Source: UBA2336 sp964404445 (lineage in GTDB: Bacteria; Bacteroidota; Bacteroidia; Cytophagales; Cyclobacteriaceae). Taken from it: a stretch of DNA of 64,000 nucleotides. Every line of letters begins with the position of its first letter. Position 1 is the stretch's first letter. The stretch covers positions 558,001 to 622,000 of the forward strand of contig CAYOJW010000002.1 in NCBI GenBank assembly GCA_964404445.1. Direction: 5' to 3'. Both the position numbers and the translations under genes were made by a program. Shown here one piece after another: positions 42,333-51,320 of this stretch. Under the pieces are notes generated by a model. The model made no database searches. It worked only from the letters and a program-made list of their open reading frames with translations, and had not been told where the DNA came from.

Positions 42333-42773
42333 TTAGTTTACTTTAATAGTTTGTTTCAACGCTTTTTTCTCGTCTTTAGGGATAACGATTTCTAAGATGC
42401 CATCATTGTATTTTGCATTGATTTTCGATGCATCAACATTTTCGGGCAAGGTAAACGAACGGCTAAATGTACCGTGCTGCGTTTCGATCGAACGGAAATT
42501 GTTCTCCTTTTTCTCTTTCGAGAATTTACGCTCGCCACTAACGGTCAGGTAATTGTCATTCACCTCGATTTTAAAATCGTCTTTTTTCATGCCCGCTACC
42601 GCTACGTGGATTTCGAAGGCATCGGTTTCTTCAAAAACATCTACACGGGGTACAAACGAATAGGCCGATCCGCCACTGCGGGCTACGGTATCGTTAAAGA
42701 AACGGTCAATCAAATTGCTGAATGATGTTGGTGTGTAATCATTCAATGCGGAATTATAACGTATCAGGCTCAT
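42333..42773 (-). CDS. Small heat-shock protein (Hsp20/alpha-crystallin)
   Basis: This 146-residue cytosolic chaperone holds unfolding proteins under stress. The alpha-crystallin domain covers about residues 45-140: FVPRVDVFEETDAFEIHVAVAG, DNYLTVSGERKFSKEKKENN, FSRSFTLPENVDASKINAKYNDGILEIVIPK. The N-terminal arm contains RFFNDTVARSGG. It ends IKVN, lacking a full IxI motif at the C-terminus (only QTIKVN). It is monocistronic, with a terminator just downstream. The 150-bp stretch upstream of it contains a short CCGAT/ATCGG hairpin but no clear heat-shock element. Confidence 0.95.
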   Translation of the reverse strand: MSLIRYNSALNDYTPTSFSNLIDRFFNDTVARSGGSAYSFVPRVDVFEETDAFEIHVAVAGMKKDDFKIEVNDNYLTVSGERKFSKEKKENNFRSIETQHGTFSRSFTLPENVDASKINAKYNDGILEIVIPKDEKKALKQTIKVN

Positions 42774-42923
42774 ACTTTTTATTTTTTTGGTTAAACATGA
42801 TTGTTTTTAAATACATCATGCCTATCCTGAAAAAGTATGCCGATACCAAAATCGGTTATTTTTTACGCCATTATGGCCGATACATAGATGTTTTTACAAC
42901 TACCTCAAGACAATTTGTCCCGA

Positions 42924-44543
42924 TCAGGCATACAGAGCTTCTTTCTGTTGCGCCACTTTTTCGTTTTCGATGTACTCATCGTACGTCATCAACTTATCGA
43001 GGAAACCGTTAGGCGTGATTTCGATAATGCGGTTAGCCACGGTTTGCGTAAACTCGTGGTCGTGCGAGGTAAACAGCACCGTACCCGGAAAATCTTTCAG
43101 TGCATTGTTAAAGGCCGTGATCGACTCCAGATCGAGGTGATTGGTTGGCTCGTCCAACATCAACAGGTTTGCCTGTGCTAACATCATACGCGAAACCATG
43201 CAGCGAACTTTTTCACCGCCCGACAATACATTGGATTTTTTAAATACCTCTTCGCCTGAGAACAGCATTTTACCGAGGAAGCCGCGCACATACACTTCGT
43301 CTTTGTTCTCTTCTTCGGCAAACTGACGCAGCCAGTCCACTAAGTTATCGTTCGTATTAAAGTATGCCTCGTTGTTGCTGGGCAGATACGCTGTTGTAAT
43401 AGTTTGACCAAAAGTAAACGTTCCGGTTGTTGGCTTTAACTCACCGGCAAGGATTTTAAACAACGATGTTATCGCTAAGCTGTCTTTGCTGAGGATGGCA
43501 ATTTTATCGCCTTTGTTTACAAAAAGCTCAAGGTCTTTAAACAACGTAACTCCGTTTTGTACGCACGACAGGTTCTCCACTTTTAAAATTTGGTCGCCCG
43601 CAGTACGTTTCTGTTGAAAAATAATAGCCGGATACTTACGCGATGAAGGCTGGATTTCGTTCAGGTCGATTTTCTCCAACAACTTTCTGCGGCTGGTAGC
43701 CTGACGTGATTTGGAAGCATTCGCGCTGAAACGTGCGATAAACTCCTGCAATTCTTTCTTTTTTTCTTCGGCTTTCTTGTTGGCGGCCGAACGCTGCGAC
43801 AACGCCAACTGGCTCGACTGGTACCAGAACGAATAGTTACCGGTAAACAACCGGATGGCGCTGAAGTCGATGTCCACAATGTGGGTACATACCGTATCTA
43901 AAAAATGGCGGTCGTGCGATACAACGATTACCGTGTTTTTAAACTCTAACAAAAAATCTTCCAGCCAGCCTACGGTTTTCAAATCCAAATCGTTGGTCGG
44001 TTCATCGAGGATGAGAATATCCGGGTTACCGTAAATGGCCTGCGCCAACAATACCCGAACTTTCTGACTGCCGCTCAGTTCTTTTACCAATTTGTAGTGA
44101 TCTTCTTCAACAATGCCCAGGCCGCTTAATAATGCGGCCGCATCCGACTGGGCATTCCAACCGTTCATCTCGGCAAACTCGGCTTCCAATTCGCTGGCGC
44201 GGATACCATCGGCTTCTGAGAAATCGGGCTTCTCATAAATGGCATCTTTTTCTTTCATGATCTGCCACAACTTTCCGTAACCCATCATTACGGTATCGAT
44301 CACGGGCACTTCATCAAACTCGTAGTGGTTCTGGCGCAGCACGGCCATGCGTTTGCCTGGCTCGATGCTCACGTTACCACGAGTAGGGTCAATATCACCA
44401 GCCAGTATTTTCAAAAAAGTAGATTTTCCGGCACCGTTGGCACCGATTACCCCATAACAGTTTCCGTTAACGAACTTGATGTTTACTTCATCGAAAAGAA
44501 CCCGTTTCCCGAACTGGAGTGATACGTTATTGGCAGCGATCAT
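42924..44543 (-). CDS. ABC-F family ATPase (YbiT/Uup-like)
   Basis: This cytosolic 539-residue protein has two ABC domains and no membrane segments; ABC-F proteins act on the ribosome. The first domain is intact: Walker A GANGAGKS at residues 34-41, signature LSGSQKVRVLLAQA, Walker B LILDEPTNDLDL. In the second domain the Walker A motif is degenerate: residues 352-359 read SKDSLAIT where GxxGxGK(S/T) is expected, so the glycines and the lysine are missing, although its signature LSGGEKVRCMVSRMML and Walker B LMLDEPTNHLDL are normal. A charged linker lies between the domains (about residues 245-300). It may bind ATP in only one domain. Two terminators and a tRNA gene stand just upstream. Confidence 0.92.
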   Translation of the reverse strand: MIAANNVSLQFGKRVLFDEVNIKFVNGNCYGVIGANGAGKSTFLKILAGDIDPTRGNVSIEPGKRMAVLRQNHYEFDEVPVIDTVMMGYGKLWQIMKEKDAIYEKPDFSEADGIRASELEAEFAEMNGWNAQSDAAALLSGLGIVEEDHYKLVKELSGSQKVRVLLAQAIYGNPDILILDEPTNDLDLKTVGWLEDFLLEFKNTVIVVSHDRHFLDTVCTHIVDIDFSAIRLFTGNYSFWYQSSQLALSQRSAANKKAEEKKKELQEFIARFSANASKSRQATSRRKLLEKIDLNEIQPSSRKYPAIIFQQKRTAGDQILKVENLSCVQNGVTLFKDLELFVNKGDKIAILSKDSLAITSLFKILAGELKPTTGTFTFGQTITTAYLPSNNEAYFNTNDNLVDWLRQFAEEENKDEVYVRGFLGKMLFSGEEVFKKSNVLSGGEKVRCMVSRMMLAQANLLMLDEPTNHLDLESITAFNNALKDFPGTVLFTSHDHEFTQTVANRIIEITPNGFLDKLMTYDEYIENEKVAQQKEALYA

Positions 44544-44565
44544 GTGTGAAAATTTATCAGAAATG

Positions 44566-44595
44566 AAAAAGGCGCTTATTGGAAAGCGCCTTTTT
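44566..44595 (-). terminator. Bidirectional-looking terminator between tRNA-Asn and the ABC-F gene
   Basis: AAAAA, the stem GGCGCTT, six bases, AAGCGCC and TTTTT form a symmetric hairpin. It ends 13 bp beyond the tRNA on the minus strand, so it probably ends tRNA transcription before the ABC-F gene. Confidence 0.8.
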
Positions 44596-44607
44596 GGTTA
44601 TTGTTTG

Positions 44608-44681
44608 CTCCTCCTCTTGGGCTTGAACCAAGGACCCCCTGATTAACAGTCAGGTGCTCTAACCAGCTGAGCTAAGGAGGA
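44608..44681 (-). tRNA. tRNA-Asn (GTT)
   Basis: On the minus strand the cloverleaf is complete: acceptor TCCTCCT pairs with AGGAGGA, D arm GCTC/GAGC, anticodon stem CCTGA/TCAGG with loop CTGTTAA (anticodon GTT) and T arm CTTGG/CCAAG. The discriminator base is G. CCA is not encoded. It is 74 bases long. Confidence 0.97.
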
Positions 44682-44768
44682 ATTCCTTAAAAAGGAGTGC
44701 AATATTAGACCGAATGCTGAAAATATGCAACCCCTGGCGCACATTTTCTTGTTTAAGTTTTTTAAAAC

Positions 44769-44795
44769 AAAAAGCCGGCTGTAAACCGGCTTTTT
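44769..44795 (-). terminator. Rho-independent terminator after the M16 gene
   Basis: GCCGG and CCGGC pair around a short loop, flanked by A5 and T5. It lies 22 bp after the end of the M16 subunit gene on the minus strand. Confidence 0.8.
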
Positions 44796-44816
44796 CTCAA
44801 TTCGCTGACAAATCAA

Positions 44817-46889
44817 TTACTCAATTTTAAAAAGGGCATCGTCTAATTTCGCATTGGCTTCGATGCTCGAAACTTCAAATTTGATTTTCATTGGCCCCAT
44901 CGACTGAGTGATGGTGTGCGGTATTTTAACACCACCTGCTTCTTTGTAATCGGCATATTCGGTAGGTATCGATACCTTGCCCTGCGGGGTGTCTGCTTCC
45001 TTAGTCGATTTCACTTTCAGGCCGCTCGCTTTATCAAAGTAATGCAGTGTTTTATTTCCGCCCGGCAATACATACTCTACCACATACGCCTCCTGACCGT
45101 TTACATTTTCGATAGCGGTTAACGTAGTTTTTACCTTAAACGCAGCAATGTTCAACTCGGGAACGATGGCACCCTCAAACAATGCCTGCTCTTTATTGGC
45201 ACCGTCAACCGGGATTTTCTGCCCCTGCGCCAAAACAACAATGTTTTTTCCATCGCTTTTTTGTGTGGACTGAACATTCCCCATCACTGATGTTTCGAGT
45301 AAAAACCTGTTGGGTTCTTTGCATGACATGTTCAGCGCTACTTCCATTCCCTGAACCGTACCTTTCATGGTGTATTTCAGCGACTTCAGTTCCTTCGCCT
45401 TTTTCTCGCCCCCGATTGCCTGGATGTAATCGGCAATTACCTTTTCGGCATTAAGGCCAGCCGGTAAAGCGGTTACTTTTGCCGGTGCCGATGTCGGGTC
45501 ACCGTTAATATCGAAATACTTCACCTCACCAAAGGTTTTTAGCTTGTCGGCCACATCGGCTGCTTTGCCAACAATAATAATGTGGGCGTTTTCGGGCTTG
45601 ATGTATTTTTTTGCAATGGCTTGAATATCGGCCAGGGTAACAGCCTCAACGGCCTTCAGGTAGTTCGCGTAATAATCTTTTGGCAGGTTGTAACGCGCTG
45701 TATTTAATGCAAAGTTGGCAATGGTAGCCGGGCTTTCGAGCGAGCGGCCAAATGAACCGGCTATTTCGGCTTTGGCCGCTGCCAACTCTTGTTCAGTTAC
45801 CGTTTCATTTACAATGCGTTTCAGTTCACTCATAAATTCATACACTGCACTGTCGGTTACTTCGTTACGCACGCTGGCCGAGGCATTGAAATTTCCTACC
45901 AACGCATTTGCACTGAGTAATGAACTTGCGTCATAGGTATAACCACGTTTCTCGCGCAGGTTTTGCATGAGACGCGATGAAAACCCTCCGCCTAAAATCT
46001 GGTTGAGCACACGCGCTTTGATGGCATCGGACGAAGTGGGTTTTAAATCAACGGCATAGCTGATGTTAATAACCGATTGCACCGAAGCCGCACGATCTAC
46101 GAATGCGACATACGTTTTGGCCGGCTCTTTAGGCTGCGTGTAGGTTTCTTTTTTTACATCGCCTTTCGACCACTTCGAAAAATATTTTTCGCTTAACGAC
46201 TTCGCGGTTTTTAAATCAATATCGCCTACAATAATCAGGTAAGCATTGTTGGGTTTAAAATAGGTGTTGTAATACCCTTTAATATCGTCCATGGTAATGT
46301 TTGTTACGCTTTTCTCGGTAGTAAACAATCCGTAAGGATGTTGTTTACCATACACTAAGGCGCTGCGCACATTACCGGCAATAGCGTTCGGGTTGTCTTT
46401 ACTCATCTGAATACCCGACAGGGTTTTGGTTTTGAGTTTATCAAACTCTTCGGACGTAAAGGAAGGATTGTACAATACATCGGTCATCAGCTCCAACAGC
46501 TTGCCGGAGTGTTTCGACAGGCTGGACGCAAAAATGCCATTGGCGCTGGTGTTCAGGCTCGCCCCGATAAAATCAGTTTCTTCATCGAGTTTGGCCTTGC
46601 TACGCGATGTTGTGCCTGTACCGATAAGCGTACCAGCCATACTAACGTAGCCTTCTTTTTCGCCTTGATAAACGGCTTCGTGCTTTAACTGAAGCGAAAA
46701 CTGAATGCGGGGCAGTTTGTGATTTTCTACCACAAACACCTGTAATCCGTTTTTCAACGTAAAGGTTTGATAATCGCCAATTTTAATGGCACGGGCGGGT
46801 GCTGGTTGCGGTGCCTTGCTGCGATCAACTTGTGCCTGTACTGCCACAACGGCAACTAACAGGCAAATAAAAAATACTATCTTCTTCAT
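44817..46889 (-). CDS. M16B peptidase-like protein, zinc motif lost, with C-terminal lipoprotein-type domain
   Basis: This is an exported 690-residue protein (MKKIVFFICLLVAVVAVQAQ signal). The first 430 residues are an M16 insulinase-fold repeat, but the zinc HxxEH motif is absent: the equivalent place reads KHEAVYQGEKEGYVSMAG. The arginine/tyrosine pair in SSRLMQNLREKRGYTYDASS is present, as in the non-zinc partner of M16B heterodimers. Residues about 480-690 form a LolA/LppX-like beta domain (IQAIGGEKKAKELKSLKYTMKG ... GGNKTLHYFDKASGLKVKS). It is nine bases downstream of an intact HxxEH gene, so it is probably the R/Y partner of that enzyme. Confidence 0.87.
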   Translation of the reverse strand: MKKIVFFICLLVAVVAVQAQVDRSKAPQPAPARAIKIGDYQTFTLKNGLQVFVVENHKLPRIQFSLQLKHEAVYQGEKEGYVSMAGTLIGTGTTSRSKAKLDEETDFIGASLNTSANGIFASSLSKHSGKLLELMTDVLYNPSFTSEEFDKLKTKTLSGIQMSKDNPNAIAGNVRSALVYGKQHPYGLFTTEKSVTNITMDDIKGYYNTYFKPNNAYLIIVGDIDLKTAKSLSEKYFSKWSKGDVKKETYTQPKEPAKTYVAFVDRAASVQSVINISYAVDLKPTSSDAIKARVLNQILGGGFSSRLMQNLREKRGYTYDASSLLSANALVGNFNASASVRNEVTDSAVYEFMSELKRIVNETVTEQELAAAKAEIAGSFGRSLESPATIANFALNTARYNLPKDYYANYLKAVEAVTLADIQAIAKKYIKPENAHIIIVGKAADVADKLKTFGEVKYFDINGDPTSAPAKVTALPAGLNAEKVIADYIQAIGGEKKAKELKSLKYTMKGTVQGMEVALNMSCKEPNRFLLETSVMGNVQSTQKSDGKNIVVLAQGQKIPVDGANKEQALFEGAIVPELNIAAFKVKTTLTAIENVNGQEAYVVEYVLPGGNKTLHYFDKASGLKVKSTKEADTPQGKVSIPTEYADYKEAGGVKIPHTITQSMGPMKIKFEVSSIEANAKLDDALFKIE

Positions 46890-46898
46890 GGTAAATGC

Positions 46899-48263
46899 TT
46901 AGTTGTCTTTTTTAATTTGGGTGTTTTCGGGCTTGTTTTGTGCCGACTTGGGCAGGTAATGCAACACCACGCGGTTTTCTTTCACCAAATATTTTTTAGC
47001 CACACGCTGTAAATCTTCGCGGGTTACTTTCAGGTAACGTTCTAACTCGGTGTTGATGAGGTTGGCATCTTTAAAATACACATGGTAGTTGGCTAATTCC
47101 TCAGCAATGCCAAACATGGTGGCATTTTTCTGTACAAACTGGCTTTCCTTCTGGTTGCGGATTTTCTGAAATTCGGTTTCAGAAACCAACTCGGTTTGTA
47201 CACGTTTGATTTCTGCATCCATGGCATCTTCAAGGTCGGACACATCTACGCCCATGTTAGCTATGCCGAGTATAATATACAGCCCCGGATCTTCCATAGA
47301 TAAAGGGATAGCCCCTGCCTGCAGGGCTTTTTTCTGCTCGTCAACCAATGCTTTGTATAAACGTGAACTTTGGCCACCGCTTAACAGTGTGCTGAGCATA
47401 TCCAGCGCGTAGGCATCGGGTGTGCCTTGTGCCGGAATGTGGTACGCCTGAATAGCTGCAGGTAACTGTATGTTATCAAACACCACATCGCGTACCTCAG
47501 CTTTTTGGGGTGGCTCTGCCACGTTAGGGCGTGGTATGGCTTTGCCTCCCTTGGGAATATCCTTAAAATATTTAGCTACGAGTGTTTTTGTTTGTTCTAT
47601 ATCAATATCACCGGCAATGGACAGGGTGGCGTTTTCAGGAACGTAGAAGGTTTTATAAAACTGGATGAACTCATCTAAAGAGGCAGCATTCAAGTGTTCT
47701 AACGAACCAATAGGTGCCCACCGGTACGGATGTATGGTATAAGCGTGTTTTAACACCTCGGTAAGAATACTGCCGTAAGGCTGGTTATCGATTCGCTGGC
47801 GTTTTTCTTCTTTCACCACTTCGCGTTGTGTATCTACACCTATCTGCTCGATTTTAGCGTGAAGCATACGCTCTGACTCTAACCATAAACCAAGCTCTAA
47901 CTGGTTAGACGGAAACAACTCGTAATAAAATGTACGATCGGTTGATGTATTGGCGTTGTTTGACCCTCCGGCATTCGTAATGTATTTGTCAAACTCGCCC
48001 CGCTTGATGTTTTCCGATCCTTCAAACAATAAGTGCTCAAAGAAATGTGCAAAACCGGTGCGGGTTGGGTTTTCGTTTTTAGAACCAACGTGATACAATA
48101 CCGAAACCGCCACAATGGGCGTGGTGTTATCTTTGTGTAAAATTACGTGCAGTCCGTTGGGCAGATCGTATTCGGTAAAGGCGATCTTTGGAGTTTGGCC
48201 AAAGCTTATCGATACTACCATAAGCAATAGCCCAAACGTGAGGTACTGTTTTTTAATAATCAT
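46899..48263 (-). CDS. M16B zinc metallopeptidase, catalytic subunit
   Basis: This 454-residue exported peptidase (leader YLTFGLLLMVVSISFG) carries the zinc motif HFFEH at residues 73-77 and the distant glutamate at about residue 153 in VVKEEKRQRID. It is followed by the standard M16 dimer fold (RWAPIGSLEHLNAASLDEFIQFYKTFYVPENATLSIAGDID). It would degrade peptides in the periplasm. The gene nine bases downstream encodes a partner lacking the zinc motif but with the R/Y pair, so the two probably form a heterodimer like other bacterial M16B pairs. Confidence 0.93.
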   Translation of the reverse strand: MIIKKQYLTFGLLLMVVSISFGQTPKIAFTEYDLPNGLHVILHKDNTTPIVAVSVLYHVGSKNENPTRTGFAHFFEHLLFEGSENIKRGEFDKYITNAGGSNNANTSTDRTFYYELFPSNQLELGLWLESERMLHAKIEQIGVDTQREVVKEEKRQRIDNQPYGSILTEVLKHAYTIHPYRWAPIGSLEHLNAASLDEFIQFYKTFYVPENATLSIAGDIDIEQTKTLVAKYFKDIPKGGKAIPRPNVAEPPQKAEVRDVVFDNIQLPAAIQAYHIPAQGTPDAYALDMLSTLLSGGQSSRLYKALVDEQKKALQAGAIPLSMEDPGLYIILGIANMGVDVSDLEDAMDAEIKRVQTELVSETEFQKIRNQKESQFVQKNATMFGIAEELANYHVYFKDANLINTELERYLKVTREDLQRVAKKYLVKENRVVLHYLPKSAQNKPENTQIKKDN

Positions 48264-48333
48264 AGTTGAATTACATTATTTTAGGAATACAAGTATAGTA
48301 AAATAAACGGAAGCTGCTGTTAAGTAAAAATCG

Positions 48334-48741
48334 CTATTCTGCAATCTTAGAATCGTAAACAATTACTTTTTCCCATAAATGGGAACATCCCTCAATAAAT
48401 TGCCGGTGCAAAGCATGATCCTGGTAAATTTTCTGTCCGGCTTCGTCATCAAAAAACATCAGTTCCGAAACACTAAAACTGGAGTCAACCACATCGCGCT
48501 TTTCGGTTGATGCCGGAACGCCAATGTGCAATGCACGAATCGTTTCTATTTTTTTAAGGTTGCGTAACCCGGCAATCAGTTTATCACGGTCTGTCGCAGA
48601 TGCCGGGTTTTTCAGCCAAAAAAACACCTGATGTGCCAGTTGTGTTTTTACCTGCGGCCGATCGCCCGGCAATGCAAATGCCGTGGTGCTTATCGCTGCT
48701 GCGGCAGCCGTTGTTATAAATTTTCTGCGGTTCTGTTTCAT
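48334..48741 (-). CDS. Stress-responsive A/B-barrel (Dabb) domain protein, Tat-type export signal
   Basis: This 135-residue protein starts with MKQNRRKFITTAAAAAIS and an RRKF core, which suggests a twin-arginine export signal. The remaining sequence (HQVFFWLKNPASATDRDKLIAGLRNLKKIETIRALHIGVPA ... FDDEAGQKIYQDHALHRQFIEGCSHLWEKVIVYDS) is one dimeric alpha-beta barrel domain. Dabb proteins have varied or unknown roles, including stress response and cyclases. The gene stands alone between the M16 pair and a divergent membrane protein. Confidence 0.82.
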   Translation of the reverse strand: MKQNRRKFITTAAAAAISTTAFALPGDRPQVKTQLAHQVFFWLKNPASATDRDKLIAGLRNLKKIETIRALHIGVPASTEKRDVVDSSFSVSELMFFDDEAGQKIYQDHALHRQFIEGCSHLWEKVIVYDSKIAE

Positions 48742-48884
48742 GGAAATGCTTTGCGTGAAGCACGAACTTATTAACTAATTCGTTTATATCCACACAAAAA
48801 AATGCAATCTCAGCCCCGCGCTGAAGCACGAGGCTATTTGCCTGCCTGACATTGTTCAACTAAACAAAAATTTACCGGTGTAAC

Positions 48885-48915
48885 CTTGCACAGGCTTTTT
48901 CGTTGATTAGCTTTG
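48885..48915 (+). promoter_or_regulatory. Candidate promoter of the membrane-protein/regulator/creD cluster
   Basis: CTTG at 48885-48888 is followed by a 19-base spacer and TAGCTTTG at 48908-48915. The minus-7 element is a full TANNTTTG match and the TTG element is partial. The first gene starts 20 bases downstream. Confidence 0.6.
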
Positions 48916-48934
48916 TGATACAAAGCACTTTCAA

Positions 48935-49558
48935 ATGAAAGAAATTCAGGAATACGAAAAAGACATCGCCTCCATCCGTTCGCTGATGGAGCGTTCGGTT
49001 AAGTTTATTTCCCTCAGTGGCCTGTCGGGCATATTAGCCGGTATTTATGCCCTGTTGGGTGCTGTATATGTGTATTTCCTGATTTATTACCCCAACCCTC
49101 CGTACGGTTTCAGGATGTACTATGTAAACGAACAACAGGTTATCGGCTACCTGTTGCTTACCGCAGGTATGGTGCTGCTGCTGGCCTTCGGCACGGGTTA
49201 CTGGTTGAGTTTGCGTAAAGCGAAACGTTTAGGCGTTACAGTATGGAACAAAACCAGCCGGCAACTGATGCTCGATTTATTGATTCCGTTAATTACCGGT
49301 GGCCTGTTTATACTCATTTTGCTGGCACGGGGTTATTACGGGATAGCCGCACCGGCCTGCTTAGTGTTTTACGGACTTGCCCTGATTTTCGCCAGCCGCA
49401 ATTTGTACTCAGAAATACAATACTTAGGGTTTACGGAAATTCTGATCGGGTTGATCTCGGCATTTTTTCCGGGTTACGGACTGATGTTTTGGGCGTTAGG
49501 CTTTGGCGTGATGCACATTATTTATGGAACCGTTATGCATTTCCGGTACGACAAGTGA
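48935..49558 (+). CDS. Polytopic membrane protein of unknown function
   Basis: This 207-residue protein has about six hydrophobic segments after a short charged N-terminus (MKEIQEYEKDIASIRSLMERS). Segments include ISLSGLSGILAGIYALLGAV, VIGYLLLTAGMVLLLAF, ITGGLFILILLARG and LGFTEILIGLISAFFPGYG. No family is recognised. Its stop overlaps the GTG start of the winged-helix gene by four bases, and creD follows, so the three form a likely operon of membrane protein, regulator and CreD. Confidence 0.75.
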   Translation: MKEIQEYEKDIASIRSLMERSVKFISLSGLSGILAGIYALLGAVYVYFLIYYPNPPYGFRMYYVNEQQVIGYLLLTAGMVLLLAFGTGYWLSLRKAKRLGVTVWNKTSRQLMLDLLIPLITGGLFILILLARGYYGIAAPACLVFYGLALIFASRNLYSEIQYLGFTEILIGLISAFFPGYGLMFWALGFGVMHIIYGTVMHFRYDK

Positions 49559-49857
49559 AAAACCCGTTCGAACATTTGAATAAGGTGCTGGAGCATAGCG
49601 CACGACTGCAAATCATGTCGGTGCTGGCGGCTAACGATTCGTACGATTTCAATTCGTTGAAAGAATTGTTGGGCCTGACCGATGGTAGCTTAGCTTCGCA
49701 CATCAAGGCTTTAGAAAAAGAAAAATATGTTTCGGTATCGAAATCGTTTATCGACAAAAAACCCAACACGAAGTACAAGGCCACTGAGCGCGGCCGCAAC
49801 ACGTTTAAAAAACACCTCGATGCACTGGAAGCCCTGATCAAACAACAGAGAAAATAA
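49555..49857 (+). CDS. Winged-helix transcriptional regulator (MarR/ArsR-like, HTH_27 type)
   Basis: This is a 100-residue DNA-binding protein. The start is a GTG at 49555 that overlaps the preceding stop (GTGA), because the ORF upstream of it reads antisense-like sequence in the previous gene. Residues 5-90 form one winged helix: FEHLNKVLEHSARLQIMSVL, the recognition helix region TDGSLASHIKALEKEKYVSVSK and a wing with DKKPNTKYKATERGRNTFKKHL. This pattern is often found before creD in Bacteroidota and probably regulates it. No ligand pocket can be judged. Confidence 0.85.
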   Translation: MKNPFEHLNKVLEHSARLQIMSVLAANDSYDFNSLKELLGLTDGSLASHIKALEKEKYVSVSKSFIDKKPNTKYKATERGRNTFKKHLDALEALIKQQRK

Positions 49858-49910
49858 TTTTTTTGATCAATAACTTTGAATTTAAAAGCACTTTTAAACA
49901 ATTAAAAACT

Positions 49911-51311
49911 ATGCAACCAGAACAACTTCAACCGCTAAATCTCTTTGAACGCTTCAATCGGTGGATTGAAGAATCCATTACCATTAAACTCATGTCTATC
50001 GGGTTTTTGGTATTACTCCTGCTTATTCCGGCTTCGTGGATCGAAGGCCTGATTACCGAACGTGAAGCACGTGCCGAAAGTGTGATGAAAGAAGTCGCCT
50101 CTAAGTGGTCGGGCAGCCAGACACTCTCGGGGCCTGTTTTGGTAATCCCCTACCTCACGCACGAAAAAATTGATCGCGGTAAAGATGGGATCGAAATTAT
50201 TGAACGTAAGGAAAAGTATTTCTTCCTGCCCGAAGCGTTATCCATTACCGGTGAGGTTAAACCTATGCCGCTCAAGCGCGGGCTTTTCGATGCCGTGGTG
50301 TATTCTTCCAAACTCAACATCCAGGCCGATTTTAAAAAACCTGATTTTGGTAAACTCAACATTGCCGATGAACACATTTTGTGGAAAGACGCGTACATGA
50401 TGCTTTCGTTAGCCGATTTGCGCGGCATTAGCGACAACCTTGCGTTTACAGTAGGCGGTTCGGTTAAAACCACTGAGCCATCCAACAGTTTAGATGTATC
50501 GGTGCTTGCTTCGCCCGTACTTCACCCGGCAGGTTATTATAACAGCGACAGGGAGCCATCGAACACCGGTGTTATTGCCCGGTTAGACTGGCTGAATGCC
50601 GATGATTTTCAGGGAAAAACATCTGTTCAGTTAGGTTTAAAAGGAAGCGAGCGTTTAAATTTTATTCCTACCGGAAAAACAACGGATGTTTCGGTAACCG
50701 GAAAATGGAACAACCCAAGCTTTGACGGTGAGTTTTTACCCGAAACACGCGAAGTAACCGACAGCACGTTTGCCGCCCTGTGGAAAATTTTGCACTATAA
50801 CCGTCCGTTTGCCCAGCAATGGAACAAAGCCAATCAAACATTAAGCGGTTCAGATTTTGGCGTAAAACTTATTGTACCGGTCGATCAGTACCAGAAAAGC
50901 ATCCGCACGGCCAAATACGGTGTGCTGATTATTATACTAACCTTTATGGCGTTATTCTTAGTTGAAATTACGCGCAAAGTCCGTATTCACCCGTTTCAAT
51001 ATATACTTATCGGTACCGCGCTGATTATTTATTACACGTTGCTGCTGAGTATCTCTGAGCAAATCGGCTACAACCTGGCGTACGGCATTGCTTCGTTGTG
51101 TACGGTGTTACTGATCAGTTTATATTCGATTTCGTTTCTGAAAAGTCGGGGATTGGTTGCATTGTTCACCACACTGCTGGTAATTTTCTACACCTTCATT
51201 TTTGTGATCATCCAGCAACAGGATTTCTCACTGCTTATTGGCAGCGTTGGGTTGTTCCTGATTGTAGGTGCACTAATGTATTTTTCAAGAAAGGTGAGTT
51301 GGTATAAATAA
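49911..51311 (+). CDS. creD: CreD-type inner-membrane protein (cell-envelope integrity)
   Basis: This 466-residue protein matches CreD: an N-terminal membrane segment (TIKLMSIGFLVLLLLIPASWIEGLI) with REARAESVMKEVASKWSGSQTLSGPVLVIPY directly after it, a large periplasmic domain with FFLPEALSITGEV and SGSDFGVKLIVPVDQYQKS, and four to six closely spaced segments at the end (LTFMALFLVEITRKV ... RIHPFQYILIG). CreD is linked to envelope stress and beta-lactam response in proteobacteria. The ATG at 49911 is chosen because it begins MQPEQLQPLNLFERF and the 16 codons before it have no family match. It follows the winged-helix regulator by 53 bp. Confidence 0.93.
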   Translation: MQPEQLQPLNLFERFNRWIEESITIKLMSIGFLVLLLLIPASWIEGLITEREARAESVMKEVASKWSGSQTLSGPVLVIPYLTHEKIDRGKDGIEIIERKEKYFFLPEALSITGEVKPMPLKRGLFDAVVYSSKLNIQADFKKPDFGKLNIADEHILWKDAYMMLSLADLRGISDNLAFTVGGSVKTTEPSNSLDVSVLASPVLHPAGYYNSDREPSNTGVIARLDWLNADDFQGKTSVQLGLKGSERLNFIPTGKTTDVSVTGKWNNPSFDGEFLPETREVTDSTFAALWKILHYNRPFAQQWNKANQTLSGSDFGVKLIVPVDQYQKSIRTAKYGVLIIILTFMALFLVEITRKVRIHPFQYILIGTALIIYYTLLLSISEQIGYNLAYGIASLCTVLLISLYSISFLKSRGLVALFTTLLVIFYTFIFVIIQQQDFSLLIGSVGLFLIVGALMYFSRKVSWYK

Positions 51312-51320
51312 GTAAGGGTT

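Noticed and set aside
44566..44795. Insertion sequence suggested by paired inverted repeats near tRNA-Asn
   Set aside because: The two hairpins are ordinary terminators with poly-T ends, and there is no transposase or target duplication.
49243..49554. Longer start for the winged-helix regulator
   Set aside because: The frame upstream of GTG 49555 lies inside the membrane-protein gene in another frame and gives no signal or family residues.
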